Assembly: GCA_013396755.1 (NCBI GenBank)
Contig: VWZF01005475.1
Location: 401,008-465,007 of the forward strand
Origin: Sclerurus mexicanus
Lineage: Eukaryota; Chordata; Aves; Passeriformes; Furnariidae
Reading direction: 5' to 3'
Length of the DNA stretch: 64,000 nt
In this document: positions 45,166-59,250 of the stretch, piece by piece
Numbering within the stretch: position 1 is the stretch's first letter
Layout: each line of letters opens with the position of its first letter
Made by a program: the position numbers and the translations under genes
The notes under the pieces: generated by a model
What the model saw: the letters and a program-made list of their open reading frames with translations, nothing else
What the model was told of the DNA's origin: nothing
Databases searched by the model: none

Positions 45166-48100
45166 ACAGGCTTCCCACCTTTTTCCTCCTTGAGGACAGG
45201 TGTTGGTAAAGTGTTCATGCTCTTGGCACAACTGAAATGTGTGCCACTGGTGGCACTTCAAGGTTTGCTGTTCACTTGAGGCTTGTGAACAGAAACAATT
45301 CCTACTGCTTCTCATGTGATCATTTCAATGGGCCAAAAATTGCTAATTAAAACATATGCCTAAAGGTAATTTTTCAGATTTGGTGATTATTGGGTGTTTC
45401 TTCTCCCTTAGGTGTAGTACGGTACAGTAGAAATGTCTGTTTAAAAATCTGTAATAGTGTCTCCTCCTCCCTTTTTCAGGGACAGTCTGATTCTCCAATT
45501 AAAATTATACCAGGGATTGGCTGTGCTACGGTTTGTTAATGAAACATAGAAGCACATATTTACTGTATTCAAGTTCAAGCATATGACCTTTAAACCTATG
45601 ACTGTCTGCATGGTGTAATGCACAGGACCAATGTTTCCAGAGACCCAAAGCAAGGTAGCAATGTTTATAAATGCCCTCTGTCCTTTTTTTAATACTGCAT
45701 TTGGCAGTAATTCAGTACTTCAGTGATGCTGTGTGAGACTCAGCATCCACACATAGTAAACACAAATGAAGGAACTGAGGAACCACAAACTCAAATTGCT
45801 CTGCTAATAGAGACTGCATCTCTCAATACAAAAGATTATGTGCAGGGAAGGTTGAAGGGTTACATCTCTTAGGTAGACAGTTTAGTTATGCGTATGATCA
45901 GTATGGAGACAATAGAATAGGGAAGTTGATCAATGGTAAAACCAGGCATGAGCTATCAACTCTAGGACAGGTAACAATCTTCAAAACAGCATGTAGTGAC
46001 ATGGCCAAGTGAGGTTGTGCCTGCTGATAAGTCTCTGTTTTAACAGAAGAGGCAAAAGCTACCTTTTCTGGTCCACATGGAAAGGAAGGACACTGTTTCC
46101 AGTACTCTTCTGGAAGAGCTAGGTGCAAGAAGAAGAGTACGTTTTCAAGCAGTTCCATTCAGTCAGAGACTTCTGTGGATGTGATAGGTACATTTTACAA
46201 ACTATCATATGCTTATGTGATTTGATGGCCTCTTCAAAGTGCAGTGAATCAGCTCTGTCTGTCCCTGGTTCTGAAGCTTATTCAGAGAATAATTTATTCA
46301 AAGAATTTTATGTAGTTCATTATGGTTCTCACATGTAAGGAAATAGGTTCACAACTGCAGGTGTGCATAGGGGCATAGAAATATAGCTTTCTTTGCTCCA
46401 GTATGTCATTGTACCTCTGATAAACTGTGAGTATTGTATGAATTATTTGTGAAGCTTGCGGCAGATATACCAAGTACTTACAAGCTTGCTGCAGTGTTTT
46501 GTGGGAAAAACAGGGAGAGAAGTGCCATTCTCACAGTAGTAGCATGAGCTGTTGTTGTCTTTACACCAGTTCAGGACATGCTGTCACTCATCCCTGAAAA
46601 ACATGGAGTGCAAGTGGGTGATGTTTTTCTGTTGTAGATTTCAAAACTGCCCAAGAATGTGCATTTTGAGAATGAGCTTTAGTTTGCTTAGAAGGGTATG
46701 TCTGTATATGATTTTGTAAACAGCCAACACTGACAAAGCAAGAGCAGATGAGATAAACTTAGGATAGTGAAGTCCAGATCCAGAAAGCCACTGAGGTACC
46801 ATGTGGGTAGAGCTAACCACTGTGGCTGATCTCAGTCTAAGAGTTGTGGATAAAGACAACTTGGTGCTACTAAGTAGTCATAAACAGTTTGGGAAAGAAT
46901 ATGCACTATGAAAAAGTACTTTAGTTAAAAGGGAATGACAAAAAAACCCCAACGGTTTTGATGTGAACACTGTCTCAGATTTCTAAGTTTAAGTTTATTT
47001 AGGTAGCTGAGTTTAGGATGCATAGGATTACTCATTGACACTTTAACAAGAGAAAGGGGAAGTTCTAGAGCATGGGTCCTCTAATCCCATGGCAGATAGC
47101 TCACAAAAAAATTCTCTCCATTGACTGCTGATGAGGTCAAGTCTAATAGTCCATAGTTCATATCAACTGAAGTCTACATGCAGCAGTATTAACTACTCAT
47201 TAATAGCATAATAGATGTTGATAGATAATTTGAAGCACCTGTACTAAGATGAAATTAATTTTATTCACTCTAACTGAGGAAAGGAACCTCTCAAATACTG
47301 GTGAAACTGAAGTTCATACTGCACTACCAGTACCAAGCAGTTAGAAATGCCTCTATCAGAGCTGTTGAGTTGCTGTTTAGAAGACCCAGGACGAAAATTT
47401 CAGATTCCCTGGTCCTCTTTCAAGGTTGCACTAGGTTTGTGACAAGAGCCAGAGGAAATGGCTTGCTCTTATGCAAACTTTTCACAGGATCAGCATTCAT
47501 GAGAATATTTTGGAGCGGGTATGGAACAGTTTATGCCATTCACCAGGCATCCATAATGTGAAACCTCTCTCATAATTCTTCTAAACAGAGCATCTGGGGC
47601 ACCTCTGTTGGTCACAGCTAGCAGAAAGAGAAAATCCAGTAGGAAAGTCTAAAGCCATATAGGGCTTTGTAGGTCAAAGTCAACACCTTCGCTTCAATCT
47701 GGAAAAGCAGCAGGCGAGCAGCAGAGATCATAGAGCATTGGTGTCACACATTGCCACGCTGAGGAGTTGTCAGCAAAAATGCAGCTCCAGGATTGCTAGG
47801 AAAACAACAGATAGCAAAAGGTTTGTTTTGCTTCATTTCAGCTGAGTTCTGAGGTTACCAACCTTTACAGAATGACAACAACAATGTACATTTTTATAGT
47901 CCAGCAGAGTTCAGAGCCCTGGTAAGAAAGCAAATCACTGCTTGGTCAGCTCCACACAGGCACAACAGTTCAAGGGTTCGTGTTTTTTCTCTCTCATCTA
48001 AGCTGTTTTCCCAAGAACATCTTTGTTACTTTTTGACATAAAACAAAAGGTCAGTTTTGATGTTGCTCCTAGAAATGTTCTTGTTGTTCTGTTTGTTTAT

Positions 48101-49142
48101 ATAATCCCCTTCTCTTTCCATCTGATAGAGAATGTGCTCTGCTGCTTAATGCCAGCTGCACACAAGATGATGAGAAGAATGACAGTCCCAAAAAAGGGGC
48201 TGGGGGAGGGGGACACAGAGGGGTGAAAGAAATAAAGGGAAAATAAGCAGAGTTTTGCCTCTGGTCATTTGCAGACAGCTTGTGAGATCCTCACATCACA
48301 CACATTGCTGGGTTGCCTGTGACGTTTCTGAATACACAAGCTGTTATTTCTTCACAAGTAGTCAGCACTGCTAAACCCTTTCAGGCAACGTGGGTGGGCG
48401 CTTTAGAAGACATACTGTCTCATCCTATTCAGGAACTGCCCTCTGTCACTGTTCTTCTGGCATGCTGGATGTTTGTTTTTTAAGTAAATAAACNGAAGAT
48501 GAAAAAGTTCACAGAGAGCTTGATGCCACACACTAAGCCCTGACCTACAAATAATCAGTGACCAAATGGTCATTAGAGGCCCCAACATCCTGTCAGCACT
48601 CAGCCTTCTGATGGAAGTCCATGGTGGAGGTGATTTCAAAACCATCTTTCCTGTCTCTTTCAGAAAGAAGATTCTGGGAAATGGCTATGAGAGTACACTT
48701 TGATTTTCCTAATTTCTTCCAAATGTACCTTTACCTTGCAAGTCAGTGGTCAGCTTCAGCAAAACTGAAGCAATATTTTTTGAAGTCCTATTGTCAGCTT
48801 GCCTTCTTCCAAGGCTAGAGAATGTACATGATGTAGAAGGGAGATACAAGATCATGAATTCACACCTGTTTTGGCAAAGATGCACAAGCAAGATTGAGAA
48901 CAGGCTTATTTTGTGTTTTAATGCATCCCCACTGCATTTTTTTTCTATGCTGATGTTAAGCTACAACAGGGAAAACAGATGTTTGCTACAATACAGATGG
49001 ACTCTAGGGTTAATAGGAACTTTCCATATTGGCTGGCACAGCATACAGTTTTCCTTATTCTTCTGTTGGTAAGTCCATGGGTATTCACATAATCCAAATG
49101 TAGACACTTTGTTAAATCATCTGGCTATGCAGTCAGTGAGGA

Positions 49143-49206
49143 GAAAAAAAAACCAAAACAAACGAAAAAAGAAAGAAAACAAACCAAAACAATACACCAA
49201 ACAAAA
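49143..49206. repeat. A-rich low-complexity block
   Basis: AAAACCAAAACAAACG/AAAGAAAG-type units, with only A, C, G and few T on the plus strand. Confidence 0.75.
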
Positions 49207-50596
49207 ACCCAGATAAAATCAGAATAATTCCAGTAACTTCTCTTTGAAATCGCCCTCTGCATGATTTTTTCCTTGTCTCCTTCTGTCTTCCCTCTCTCCA
49301 CTGCCTCTCTGCAGCTGGATCTACAATTGTCAGTAATTGAATAAATTAAATTACTTCTTCACACATTAGTCATTGCACCTATCTGCTACCTGGCAACAGA
49401 GTTCAACACTGAAACACTGCTTCTGGAGAAATTGCTTGCTCATTCATCATGCAAAGAAAGTTAACTAAGGGAAAAGTACTGAAAGGTGACAGATCACAAA
49501 GGTTGCTCTAGTGGTTCTACTTTCCTCCACAAATATGTTTACCTGTTTTCAGACTGGATTGATGAACATCAACCACAATAAGAGTTAAGGCATAGATTCA
49601 CCCCATCACTAGATGTATCCTTCAAATGCAGGATACTAAACTAAACATTTCTGAAGGATGCGTAGTAAAACTAGCTTCCAGAAGTGCTTGATTCAGTGAC
49701 GATGTCACGAGTCACAAGTTGGTCAGAGAGATGCGGTGAACATTCATTGACTTCTCTACTCTCTCAGTACAATTTTTTATAAATATTCTAAAATAGACAC
49801 TTTTCACAGTTATCAGCACCTCTTAATTAGATAAGTAGGGAAACAGGGCTAAGCCCACAGGCTGGGAAGTCACAGCCCTCCAAAATGTGTCAAGAAAGGC
49901 AGCAGTGAGAACAGACACGTTAATGGAAATCCATGTAAACCCCAGGCCCCAGCAAATCACACTGTGTTACATCATACTACTTGCATCTCCTGTTCCCAAA
50001 AGCACCAAGACAAAATTTAGAGGCAGATTTTAATATTTGAGTTTCTCCTGATGCAGTGAGGTTTGCCACCACATGAACTCCGTCAGTTTGCATTTGAAAC
50101 TGATACAAAAAGCAAAACAACCCCATTCCCAAGTCTCAGCCCTTAGAAGTAAGTCTCATTTCTATTCTTCTATTCAACTTCTTTATTTTTGCAGTCTTCA
50201 ACAGGGGGTCTTGTCACCAAGGAGGTGGTTTTGAGTTCTACAAATAGGCAATATAAAAGAAAATTGGTCTAATGCCAAAATTAGGGCACACTGTGAGTGA
50301 GCACAGAAACTGACAATGGTCGTGAATACTTAATACCAGCATATTTAGCAGTTTCTGGGGGTCTGCTTCCACCTTTGCAAAATCCTAGCTGTATATTTAA
50401 TTTGGAGACCAAGGAACATCCTGTACTTTACAAAGATTTCAGCAAATTTTAGGCAAGATTTGAAATCACAGGAAGGAATAGTCTATTGCTTTCAGAGAAA
50501 TAAAGGGGTTTCATGAGATTGTGTTTCTTCTGCCTCTTTCCCTCTAAATCAGGCAAAGCTTAATTTTTCAGTTGAATTCATTTTGACTGGAACAGG

Positions 50597-50620
50597 CAAA
50601 CAAACAAACAAACAAACAAG
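50597..50620 (+). repeat. (CAAA)n microsatellite
   Basis: Five to six CAAA units (CAAACAAACAAACAAACAAA), slightly degenerate at the end. Confidence 0.93.
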
Positions 50621-53600
50621 CAAGAAGTGACACACTAAATAAAAAAAAATAATTTAATACAGAACTTCAAAACTCTAATAAAAGGCACAAAAAAAATCTT
50701 AGCACTCAAATTCTCTCATGCAGAAAAAATCATCAGGTGATAGGTTAAGCCACTACTGGCATAATTAAAGGAGTGTAAATAAGTGAAGCATACCAAATAA
50801 TATGGCCCAAAGTGCTGTAAAGCCTTTTGGAATCATAATGGCTACAGTAGTCAGGCTTCCACAGCTGTGATTACAAGTAAGTGGATTCAACACGTTTTGT
50901 ACTAAACTTCATCTGACAGTGAGCCTGGGAATAGCAGGGTGCAGCTGGTCCTTCACACCCATTCTGTAGCCCCTTCAGAGTAGGGAGACACTGCTGGTCC
51001 CAGTGGTAAGGTCCTTAGTACAGAAATGGCAATTGCTGCTGGTTCCTGCTCTTGGCCCTTGCTGTGTTGATGGCACAGAGGACTTCCTCTCCTGATCAAG
51101 CTCAGGAACTTCCCTTCTCCACCTAATCTGAAGACTCAGCAATGAGCAAAAAGCCTTGTCCCTTCTGATAGGCCAGATTTTGCAGCACCTGTCAACTCCT
51201 CCCGGCTTTAGGGTGCTGTCAGCGCTATAGAGAGACCTAACTGGTCCCTAGCTTTAGTGATAGGCAGGCCAATAGCTCTGGAGTCAGCTTTTTTGACCTG
51301 CTGTGTGAGGCCTGGATTTTGCTGTGAACACTTTAGAGCAGTATAAGTCCCATGACATTATATAGTACTCCCCCCAGCCAAATCAGATATAAATGACATT
51401 ATTACAAATGTGGCAGTGTCTATCTTATAGACTATCTAAATGTCATCTTTCTCCTTATTAGAGAAACATGTTTTTTGTTTATTATTTATTTTTCAGTAAG
51501 TATATGTGTTTGGGGTTTTTTATCAGGTTCAGCTCTGCTTTGGAAAATTACTTTAAAATGGAATCATGTTTACTGTGTACCTCACAGACTGAAGTCAAAA
51601 GTGCTGTGTATATCCCTTGGCTTTGAAAACACATACTGGTAGCAAAGAACCAGGCAGAAAGTCTGTTCTCTGTGTGCGTCACTGAACTAACTTGATACAG
51701 ATTGATTCAGAAACAGAGAGACTGGTAAATGCTGTGTTCACACAGGCACTTTATAGGAGAGAGTTGTAATTGAAGTTGTAGTGGTGATGCTGAATACTAA
51801 TGAGATAGCATGTAGTTTAATCACAGTTGCAATTTGGAGCTATTATTCATAGGAATCACACATTTTAAATGAGCTAAACCCCACATCTGACTGACAGTGC
51901 ATCTATCCTATTTTCCTCTTCGTACAATTTCTGGTGAAAAATCAAAGCCAAAGTATGGTTATTATGAAAATTATAACAATATTCTGGACTGTGAATTCTC
52001 TTTGTGATTTGCACCATGCATGCAGAGAAGGCTGGAGTGTTAAGTAACTGTGCTTAAATTGTCAAATGCACGCCCAAAAGGAATCTCTCCTCTTTGCCTC
52101 CTGTCCTTGAAAAAAAGTTTTATAGAAAAACAAACTAGCATAGAAACTATGCTTGTGAATCCAATTAACACTATCCTAATTACAAATGCAAACAGGTTCC
52201 CAAGCACACAGTTTGGCTGCCCCTCCACTCTGTGAATTCAAGTTTGACTCCTTGCTTTGTTCTAACAGAACAAAGAGAGCAAGGAACAATGTGACCCTGA
52301 CCCTTCTTTACCCCTTTACACACAAATTATTCCTTTTAATATTCAGACGAGCTGTGACATGAAGAGGTCCCATGAGAACAAACACCTGCCATTTCTCTGG
52401 ACAGCAGTTTGACCAGACATTGCCTATCTAGTTTCTGAACAACTTTTACATGCCTGCGGCTGTTTTGTAAAGAAGATGTCAACACTTGAGTTCTCAGGAC
52501 ATAGTCTGTATTTCTATGCAGAAGCACACAATGCAGAGTCCCTTCCCACCACACTATATAAACACAATCCACTCACAACCTCCTAGCAGTTTTCTTTCCT
52601 GTAGGACCAATGAGATAGGGATAGTCTAGTAGTCCAGCTGCAAACTTCCTTTGAATATGTCTGTATACATGTGCTTGGACTGAGATAGGAATCCCCAGTC
52701 TCTCCACACACTCTCCCTCTTCTGACTAAGTCCAGATCCATCAGCAGAGGAAGGTGTTAGGAAGTTGTGGGCACTGTCTAGACTGAAGGTATATTTTTGT
52801 TCCTTAAATGCACAAAATTTGTGCATTAGTGATAAGACAAGGGCCAATGCTGGGGCTAGGCCCAGTGAGAGTAGCAGCAGTGGTGCTGCAGACACATGTG
52901 GGCAGTGAAGAAAGCAGATCCCTGTGTCATGTGCACAAACTGCAGGCAATCTGGCTTCTGTGCCTGCTCCAGAGGCACTGGAAGCTGGGCTCTGATGATG
53001 CTGGAAGTTGGCATGAGGCTAACAGGATTTGTTATCTGATGAGATATTAGAGGTGATTAGTGGATATTCATCCTCCCCCAAAAGGTCCCCAGAGTCCTTC
53101 CCTGCAGAGCTGTACATAGTACTTGGCTTATTTCTGAAAAGCTCAGTAATAGGCAGAGAAGTCTGGTAAGAACCAAATAACTCACAAAATTATGTTATTC
53201 CTGACTGACATTTGACAAACTCATTCTTAAAAAACTTCAGTGCTGGGAATTCCCTCATCCCCCTTTCCCCTGACAATCCATGCCAGTGCATCACCAACCC
53301 CACCACTGCAAAAATTTTCTTAAAGTCAGGTTCAAATCTCTCCTGTGATGATTTGTACCCACTTGTGTCCTATCTGGCATGAACTGACAGAAGATTATTT
53401 AGAATAAAAATGTCACACTGGATGGAAACCTTGCCTTGTTAAATGCTGTGGCATGCAGTCTGATCTAAAACTGCTGCATTTGGTGATCACCAAGATTTTT
53501 TTCAGCACTCTGGAGTTCAGAGTAAGAGTTGGTTTTATGTTCAGACTTTCTTTCAGAAAAGGAACTGTGCTGCTATAATTTTTAATGACAGAAGACTTGC

Positions 53601-56600
53601 AAAACAGGACCAACAAAAAAGGGAAGAAAGGAGAGCCTAAATCAGACAGTACTGGGCTTTGAGCTTGATGTGGTCTGAACACGACAGTTTCCTCCACGGT
53701 TCTCATCCATCTGATGGAAAGTAACAGTCCAGGCTGAGCAAGGCAAGTCAACAGAGGCATGCAGACTGCTATTTGCTCTGAAAAGCAATGGGAACTAGGA
53801 ACTGGCATATCACTGACACTTGTCAGGCAGTTTTGACTTTTGATTTTGACTAGAGTTGCAGGAACACTCCCAGTTCCTTCTGGTAGGCAGTAGTTAAAAA
53901 AGCCAAACCAAAGTGTTTCTGTCAAAACAGTCTTTGATGCCTCATTTTCTGTCAAAGACTCAGGATATGGGAAATACTGGCCAGCTCCTCAAAAAAAATG
54001 TGGGAGTCTAATTCCCACAGGAAGCAGTCATGTCATTTAAGTTAATGGAAGTTTAGTATTAAGCACTTACAAGTAGCTGAGCACCACCAGTTAATATTCC
54101 TACCAGCCACAATCTGTAAAAAGGTTTTCCCTTTGTTTTCCTACTTGAACAATAAATTTTTGAGATTTTTCCCACTGCCTTGGTTCGCAGCAAGAAATGC
54201 AGCCTTTTCCAGGTTAGGTAATGTGACAACCAAACATTTATCACATTGTGTAAGCTGAGCCAGAGCTTTTCAAGTAAACGAATGCATTTTCAGAATATTT
54301 AGACACAGATCACTGATTGCCCTCACATCAGAAATGAGGTCTTGCCCATGGTCTAACACTGAAAGAGATTGCTGCTGCGGCTTGAAGTAACAGCCTCATT
54401 GTTTTTCCCATGGTTAAGGAGCAAGTTCCCACCATCCCATGGACTAGCTGGGGCACCGTTTCATCATGAGGTGTCCTGCCACATCTTGAATGAAAGCGAT
54501 CAAACATCCATCCAAGTGCTAAACCTGCAACCACATAGGAAATGTGTAGGCAAGGCTATTTGCTTAGATGTGGAAGTGACTGTTCTTGACCAACTTCCTT
54601 CCATGCAGGTACCTGGAGCCAAATACTTTGTGATGTTTGATGTGCATGTTGCATATGGCATACCGATATATTTCCAGTAAGGGAAAGTGCTTCCCTGACA
54701 GGGGGATTCCTGCAGAGAATAGTAATTTACACAAATAAAAATGTGTTGTTTGTCTATACTTTCTGCTTCAATCAGTTTTTCACTAACAAACATGCCCTCC
54801 AGAATATTTACTGCAAGTCATTACAAACATGCCGCCAGTTGTTTACACATTCAAAATGAGTGTAGTTGTTCTTCTAGTCTCTACTCCATTTCTCTTTGTA
54901 CTTATTATTTTCTGATCCCAGGGAAAGTTGAAACCACACAGAAGAATGCTTTTGCTTCAACCAAGTTCCCCAAGCTTTGATCAGAGACGTAAGAGAAGGA
55001 AAAATGGGTGGCACCACTGGTTGTGTTTTCAGGGGCTGAGCTTCTCAGATTGAGGAGATCTTCAGCTCCTCAGAGTTCTGCAAAACCACAGTGTGCAAAA
55101 ATACAGCTCCCTCACTGGCTTCTGACCTAATGCTTGACCATCAAATGTCACAAAGTGAAGTATAGCATAGCTGTGAGAGAGGCTGTTAGAATCAAGAGTC
55201 TCTGGTTTTATTCTTCATTACTCAAAAAATTCAGAGTAAGACCATTTCAAAGGTTTGAATTGAGGTGGAGATGTGACAGTCATCCTCTATTTGGAAGGAG
55301 GTGGTGCTCTGAGCTGACATTAAGGAGCTTGGGATTTCAAAGACACCACAGATACTTCTGGCCTGTGTTCTCAAATGTCCACTAAAGTATGGCTGAATGA
55401 CATTTTATGCTCCTGGAGATAATGGGCAACAGATCCTGAGTGCCAGTAAGAGCAATGTATATATTCCACCAGAAATCTAAAACATGTAAATAGACAGACA
55501 AAAATTGTCAGAGGAACATGAGAAACTTGCAAATTAACAGCAAATGCAGGAAGAGGAAGTCCAGAACAAATACATTGATGTTTTTCACAACCCTGGAGGA
55601 GAGTAATCCACTGGTTTAAAAAACATTCGGTACACTAAACATAAGCTGGGTAACAGGCTGAGAGATGCTTGGCACTGGCTCATGGAAATATAAACACAAG
55701 GCATTTGTCTCATTGTGTTTCTTTTTCTTTAAATATTTACTTTCTGTGTTTTTCCAGGATACAGCTTTTTATCCCATATGCATAACAAGTTACCTTTCCA
55801 AAAGCTGACTTGGGAGGCACTTTGAGGGTCACTGGTTTGGTTCCAGTAGCTCTTTTCTGGGATTAAAACTGTTTTGTGAGTGAAAAATAGCCATAACCAA
55901 CTTTCCCTCCCCCCCAGTTTCCAAGCCGTCTATGCCCCACCACTGTATTTGATAGCCTTTTGGGCAAAGAATGTCAAGAATAATGACTGAATGGGTTTGG
56001 AAAACAGCAGCTGCTTACTTCTCCTCTTTTTCATGGGCTAGAGCATCTAGAAATCAGATAGTGTGTGGCTATAAAACCAGATAGTTCTATGGCTTCATAG
56101 AAGTAGAGCGGGAAGATAGATACATATCCTTTTCTCACTTAATTGTAATACAGTCCCCTAGGCCTTGAAGGCAGCTTGGGTGGGGCTCAGGTCTGTCAAA
56201 TTTCATAGTGTAGAACAAAGATCAGAAATTGGAAAAGGTATCTTTTCCCTTATGTTAATTTTCTGTGTTGGCACACACCGTAATTTGTAATTTCTGCTCT
56301 GTGGATTTTCAGTGACATGTAGAAAGACTAAATTAATGACTGCAAGTTTGTAAAAGTGGTTCTGGATATGTCAAGAAGCATATGATCTGAAGGACAGATG
56401 AGGGAATTATAAGAGGTGTCATTGCTATCTCTAAGATCAGGAATCTATACAAGGTTGTCCTTTGTAGTTCTGAGGCTCCATAGCTTCTGCTACATCTTCA
56501 CTTTCCTGAAATGCTTTGTGATGGGAGAAATGCACTACTTGCTGTTTGAGGGCCCCCTCTTATTTTTACCTCCAATCCCACCCAAAAGGGGAGATTGAGA

Positions 56601-58860
56601 GGGATTGTTTTTTTGCCAAAATTGATCCATTTTACAATCCTTACATTTTCTTCAAGATTGATCTGTGCTATAACCAGAAAATTAGTTTGAACATAATAAG
56701 ATAAACCTGAGAGAGCTTCACACCAGCTAGCTCTGATAGAGCTGACAGTGTAACACCACCAGAACCACATTCAGTGATGCTGAATTGTTTCAGCAGAAAA
56801 CTCAAGCTACCTGAGAGAAGGACCTTGACTGCATTTCCATAGCTTTCCATGGAGCAATGTAAATACGCCTCTGCAGACTCTGGACCTATCTGCAAAAGCA
56901 TAAAATTTGAGATATGCTGTGAATGTTTGTGAGCATAATGGTATTTAAAGACATTTCTAAAGATTCCTCCATGTAACAGAGAGGCAAATCTGGGACAAGA
57001 GTAGGTGCTGGGAATGGCAAAAGGAGCAACATTAATTCTGATTGTAAAATGATTCCCTACATATTGACAAATCTTTGATTAGTTCCACAGGACTAGTTGA
57101 TACTTTTCACTGGAATAAAAATGTCCTTTGAGTATATATTTTTTCTTTTTATTTTCTTTTAGGGAGATTCAACCCTGACTTAAATGTAGATATTAGTCAG
57201 TTGAGCAATAAAATACTGCTTGTGCTGAGACTGGAAAATAAGTGAACAACAAATAAACACATGAGAAATACATTAATTAATATTAATTCCAGCATTTTTT
57301 ATCCATCTCATATCTCACAGAGGGAGGTAAGGTGGATAAAAGAAAGGACTACATATACATTTAACTCCACAGAGAGGTTTCTTCTTCTGTTTGCCATTTC
57401 ATATGCACCCCCTAAAAATTGCAAGTTAACCCAGTCCTTTCTTCTTTTAAGTTTATGCACAATTCCAGAAGGCATAGCAGAAGTGGTTTACCTGATTTAC
57501 CTGATACTAGCATTCACAGCAGGTGGAAATGTTCCCTGGCAACATCTATGAATACTCATTTACCAACACTTCAATAACTCCACTTTTCTGACTCATCCTC
57601 ATTTTGGATTCTTTCTTTACTTGCAAAGAATATCTTCCTTCATAAAAAAGGTCTGTGATAGGAAAATCAAAATGACATCACAACATTTTGGACTTAAAAT
57701 TGCATTTGAGATAATAAAATATTCTGACATTAATCAAAACAGTTTTAGTACAAACGATGAAAAAGGAAAAGCAGATACATCTTTATTATTTATATTTAGC
57801 TATTATCTTGCTTCTCACCAGGATACCTACTGTGTTATGAATTACAGGCATGACATAAGAATATGCTGTTCTGTGCCAGCCCTTATGCTACTGTAGTTTC
57901 TAGTTGGCAGGATCTGCTGTTACTCCAGGTGGACACCTCAGGAGTGGTGGGGCATACTGATTATGCAGAGGAGTGACTCTCATCTCTCCCAGTCATGCCT
58001 TCAGAGAAGAGCCAACTCATTCCAGTTGCAGATGTGGATTATTGAGCTACCTCCCAAATTCCCAGGTTGATCATTTGGTAAAACAGTCATTCACAACAGA
58101 TAAACCCCTCTTCTGTAGTTTATAGACATATACAAAGAAGTTTGGCATTTCATTGTTGAGGCCCACTATACATCACCATGCTAACAAATGCCAAAGTTTC
58201 TTCATTCATATACAACTTCAGTTTTACAATGTGGAAAACACACAGCAGAAACTGTGTTGAAATAAAAAATTGAAATATAGGTTAGAATTTTACTGTCTCA
58301 TGGGAGGGAAGGACATAAAGAAATAAATAATTCTAAGTTCTGTTTTCTTCTATTCACAACTTCTTTTGAGCTTCATGCTGAGCAAACGTTAAAACATCTC
58401 CACAGGACTAATTGAACCATTATTTCATACATCTATGGAAGTCTGAACTGTAAATTCAAACTAAAACTCCATTTTATTTTGTGTGCAAATGATGCAGCTT
58501 TTAGCATAAATTGAATGCTGGTTTTTTTCTTTAACTGTCATTGAGCTGTATTTGGACCATATGCAGGGAGCCTACAGCATCCTAAATATAAACCCTATAG
58601 ACACTGACAAGAGGAAGGATTGAAGAATGTGCCAATAGGCATGAGAAGATTAATCACTGTCAGGAGGAGCAGAACAAGTTTACAGAACCAGACTCCTTTA
58701 CTTTTTCCCATAATAAATTGAGTCAGTCCCCCAGGCCGCCATCCATTTCTTCCACTTTCGTCCCTGAGAAATTGTCTCTGGGAAAAAGGATTTTTCTTAA
58801 TGCAAATTATGAAAGCCATCAAGAAAATAATCTCACTCTTAGCCATCACTGACAAGCAGT

Positions 58861-59250
58861 TGCTTTTCTAGGGGCTGCTCATGCAGTACTTGTAGATGCT
58901 GCTTGCATGCTGGTGTTGCCAAACCATCTGCATTCTGATACAGGCAGCTTGTGAATGTCAAGCTAATTAGCCAAGGCTAATGTCTGGTTTCCTGTAGAGA
59001 GCTTTTGTGGAGTAATTACCTTCCTCTAGGTCAAACTGCTGTAATTACAGATCTTTAATTAATCGAGATAAACAGCCTTTGAATTCTTGCACGGAGACAG
59101 CCAATCACACTAATGGACTTTTATCTTAACCTACAATATAGAATATTATGACAGGTGATAACAATGCTTTTTATTTGTATAGGATCTGAACAGTAAGAGC
59201 TTTCACTAAACCCATAAATATTATTAACATCCATTAAAGTCTTTGCCTAG
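58861..59250. promoter_or_regulatory. Possible conserved non-coding element
   Basis: A complex, non-repetitive stretch dense in homeodomain-type cores (CTAATTAG, GTAATTAC twice, TTAATTAATC) and a CCAAT-like AGCCAATCAC. Open frames are absent. The texture is like vertebrate conserved enhancers, but this is an impression from reading one sequence; conservation cannot be measured here. Confidence 0.25.

Larger units (their letters stand above)
45166..58860. other. Intergenic, no gene recognised
   Basis: About 13.7 kb with A/C-rich simple sequence at 49143-49206, an AAAC microsatellite at 50597-50620, and an ambiguous base (n) at 48494. A 180-codon minus-strand open frame (53413-53955) and several 70-110 codon frames have no domain I recognise. 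The neighbouring gene expected from human synteny in this direction, ERCC6L2, was not recognised. Confidence 0.55.

Noticed and set aside
53413..53955. 180-codon open frame on the minus strand
   Set aside because: No domain, motif or similarity recognised; composition and overlap with surrounding frames look like chance.
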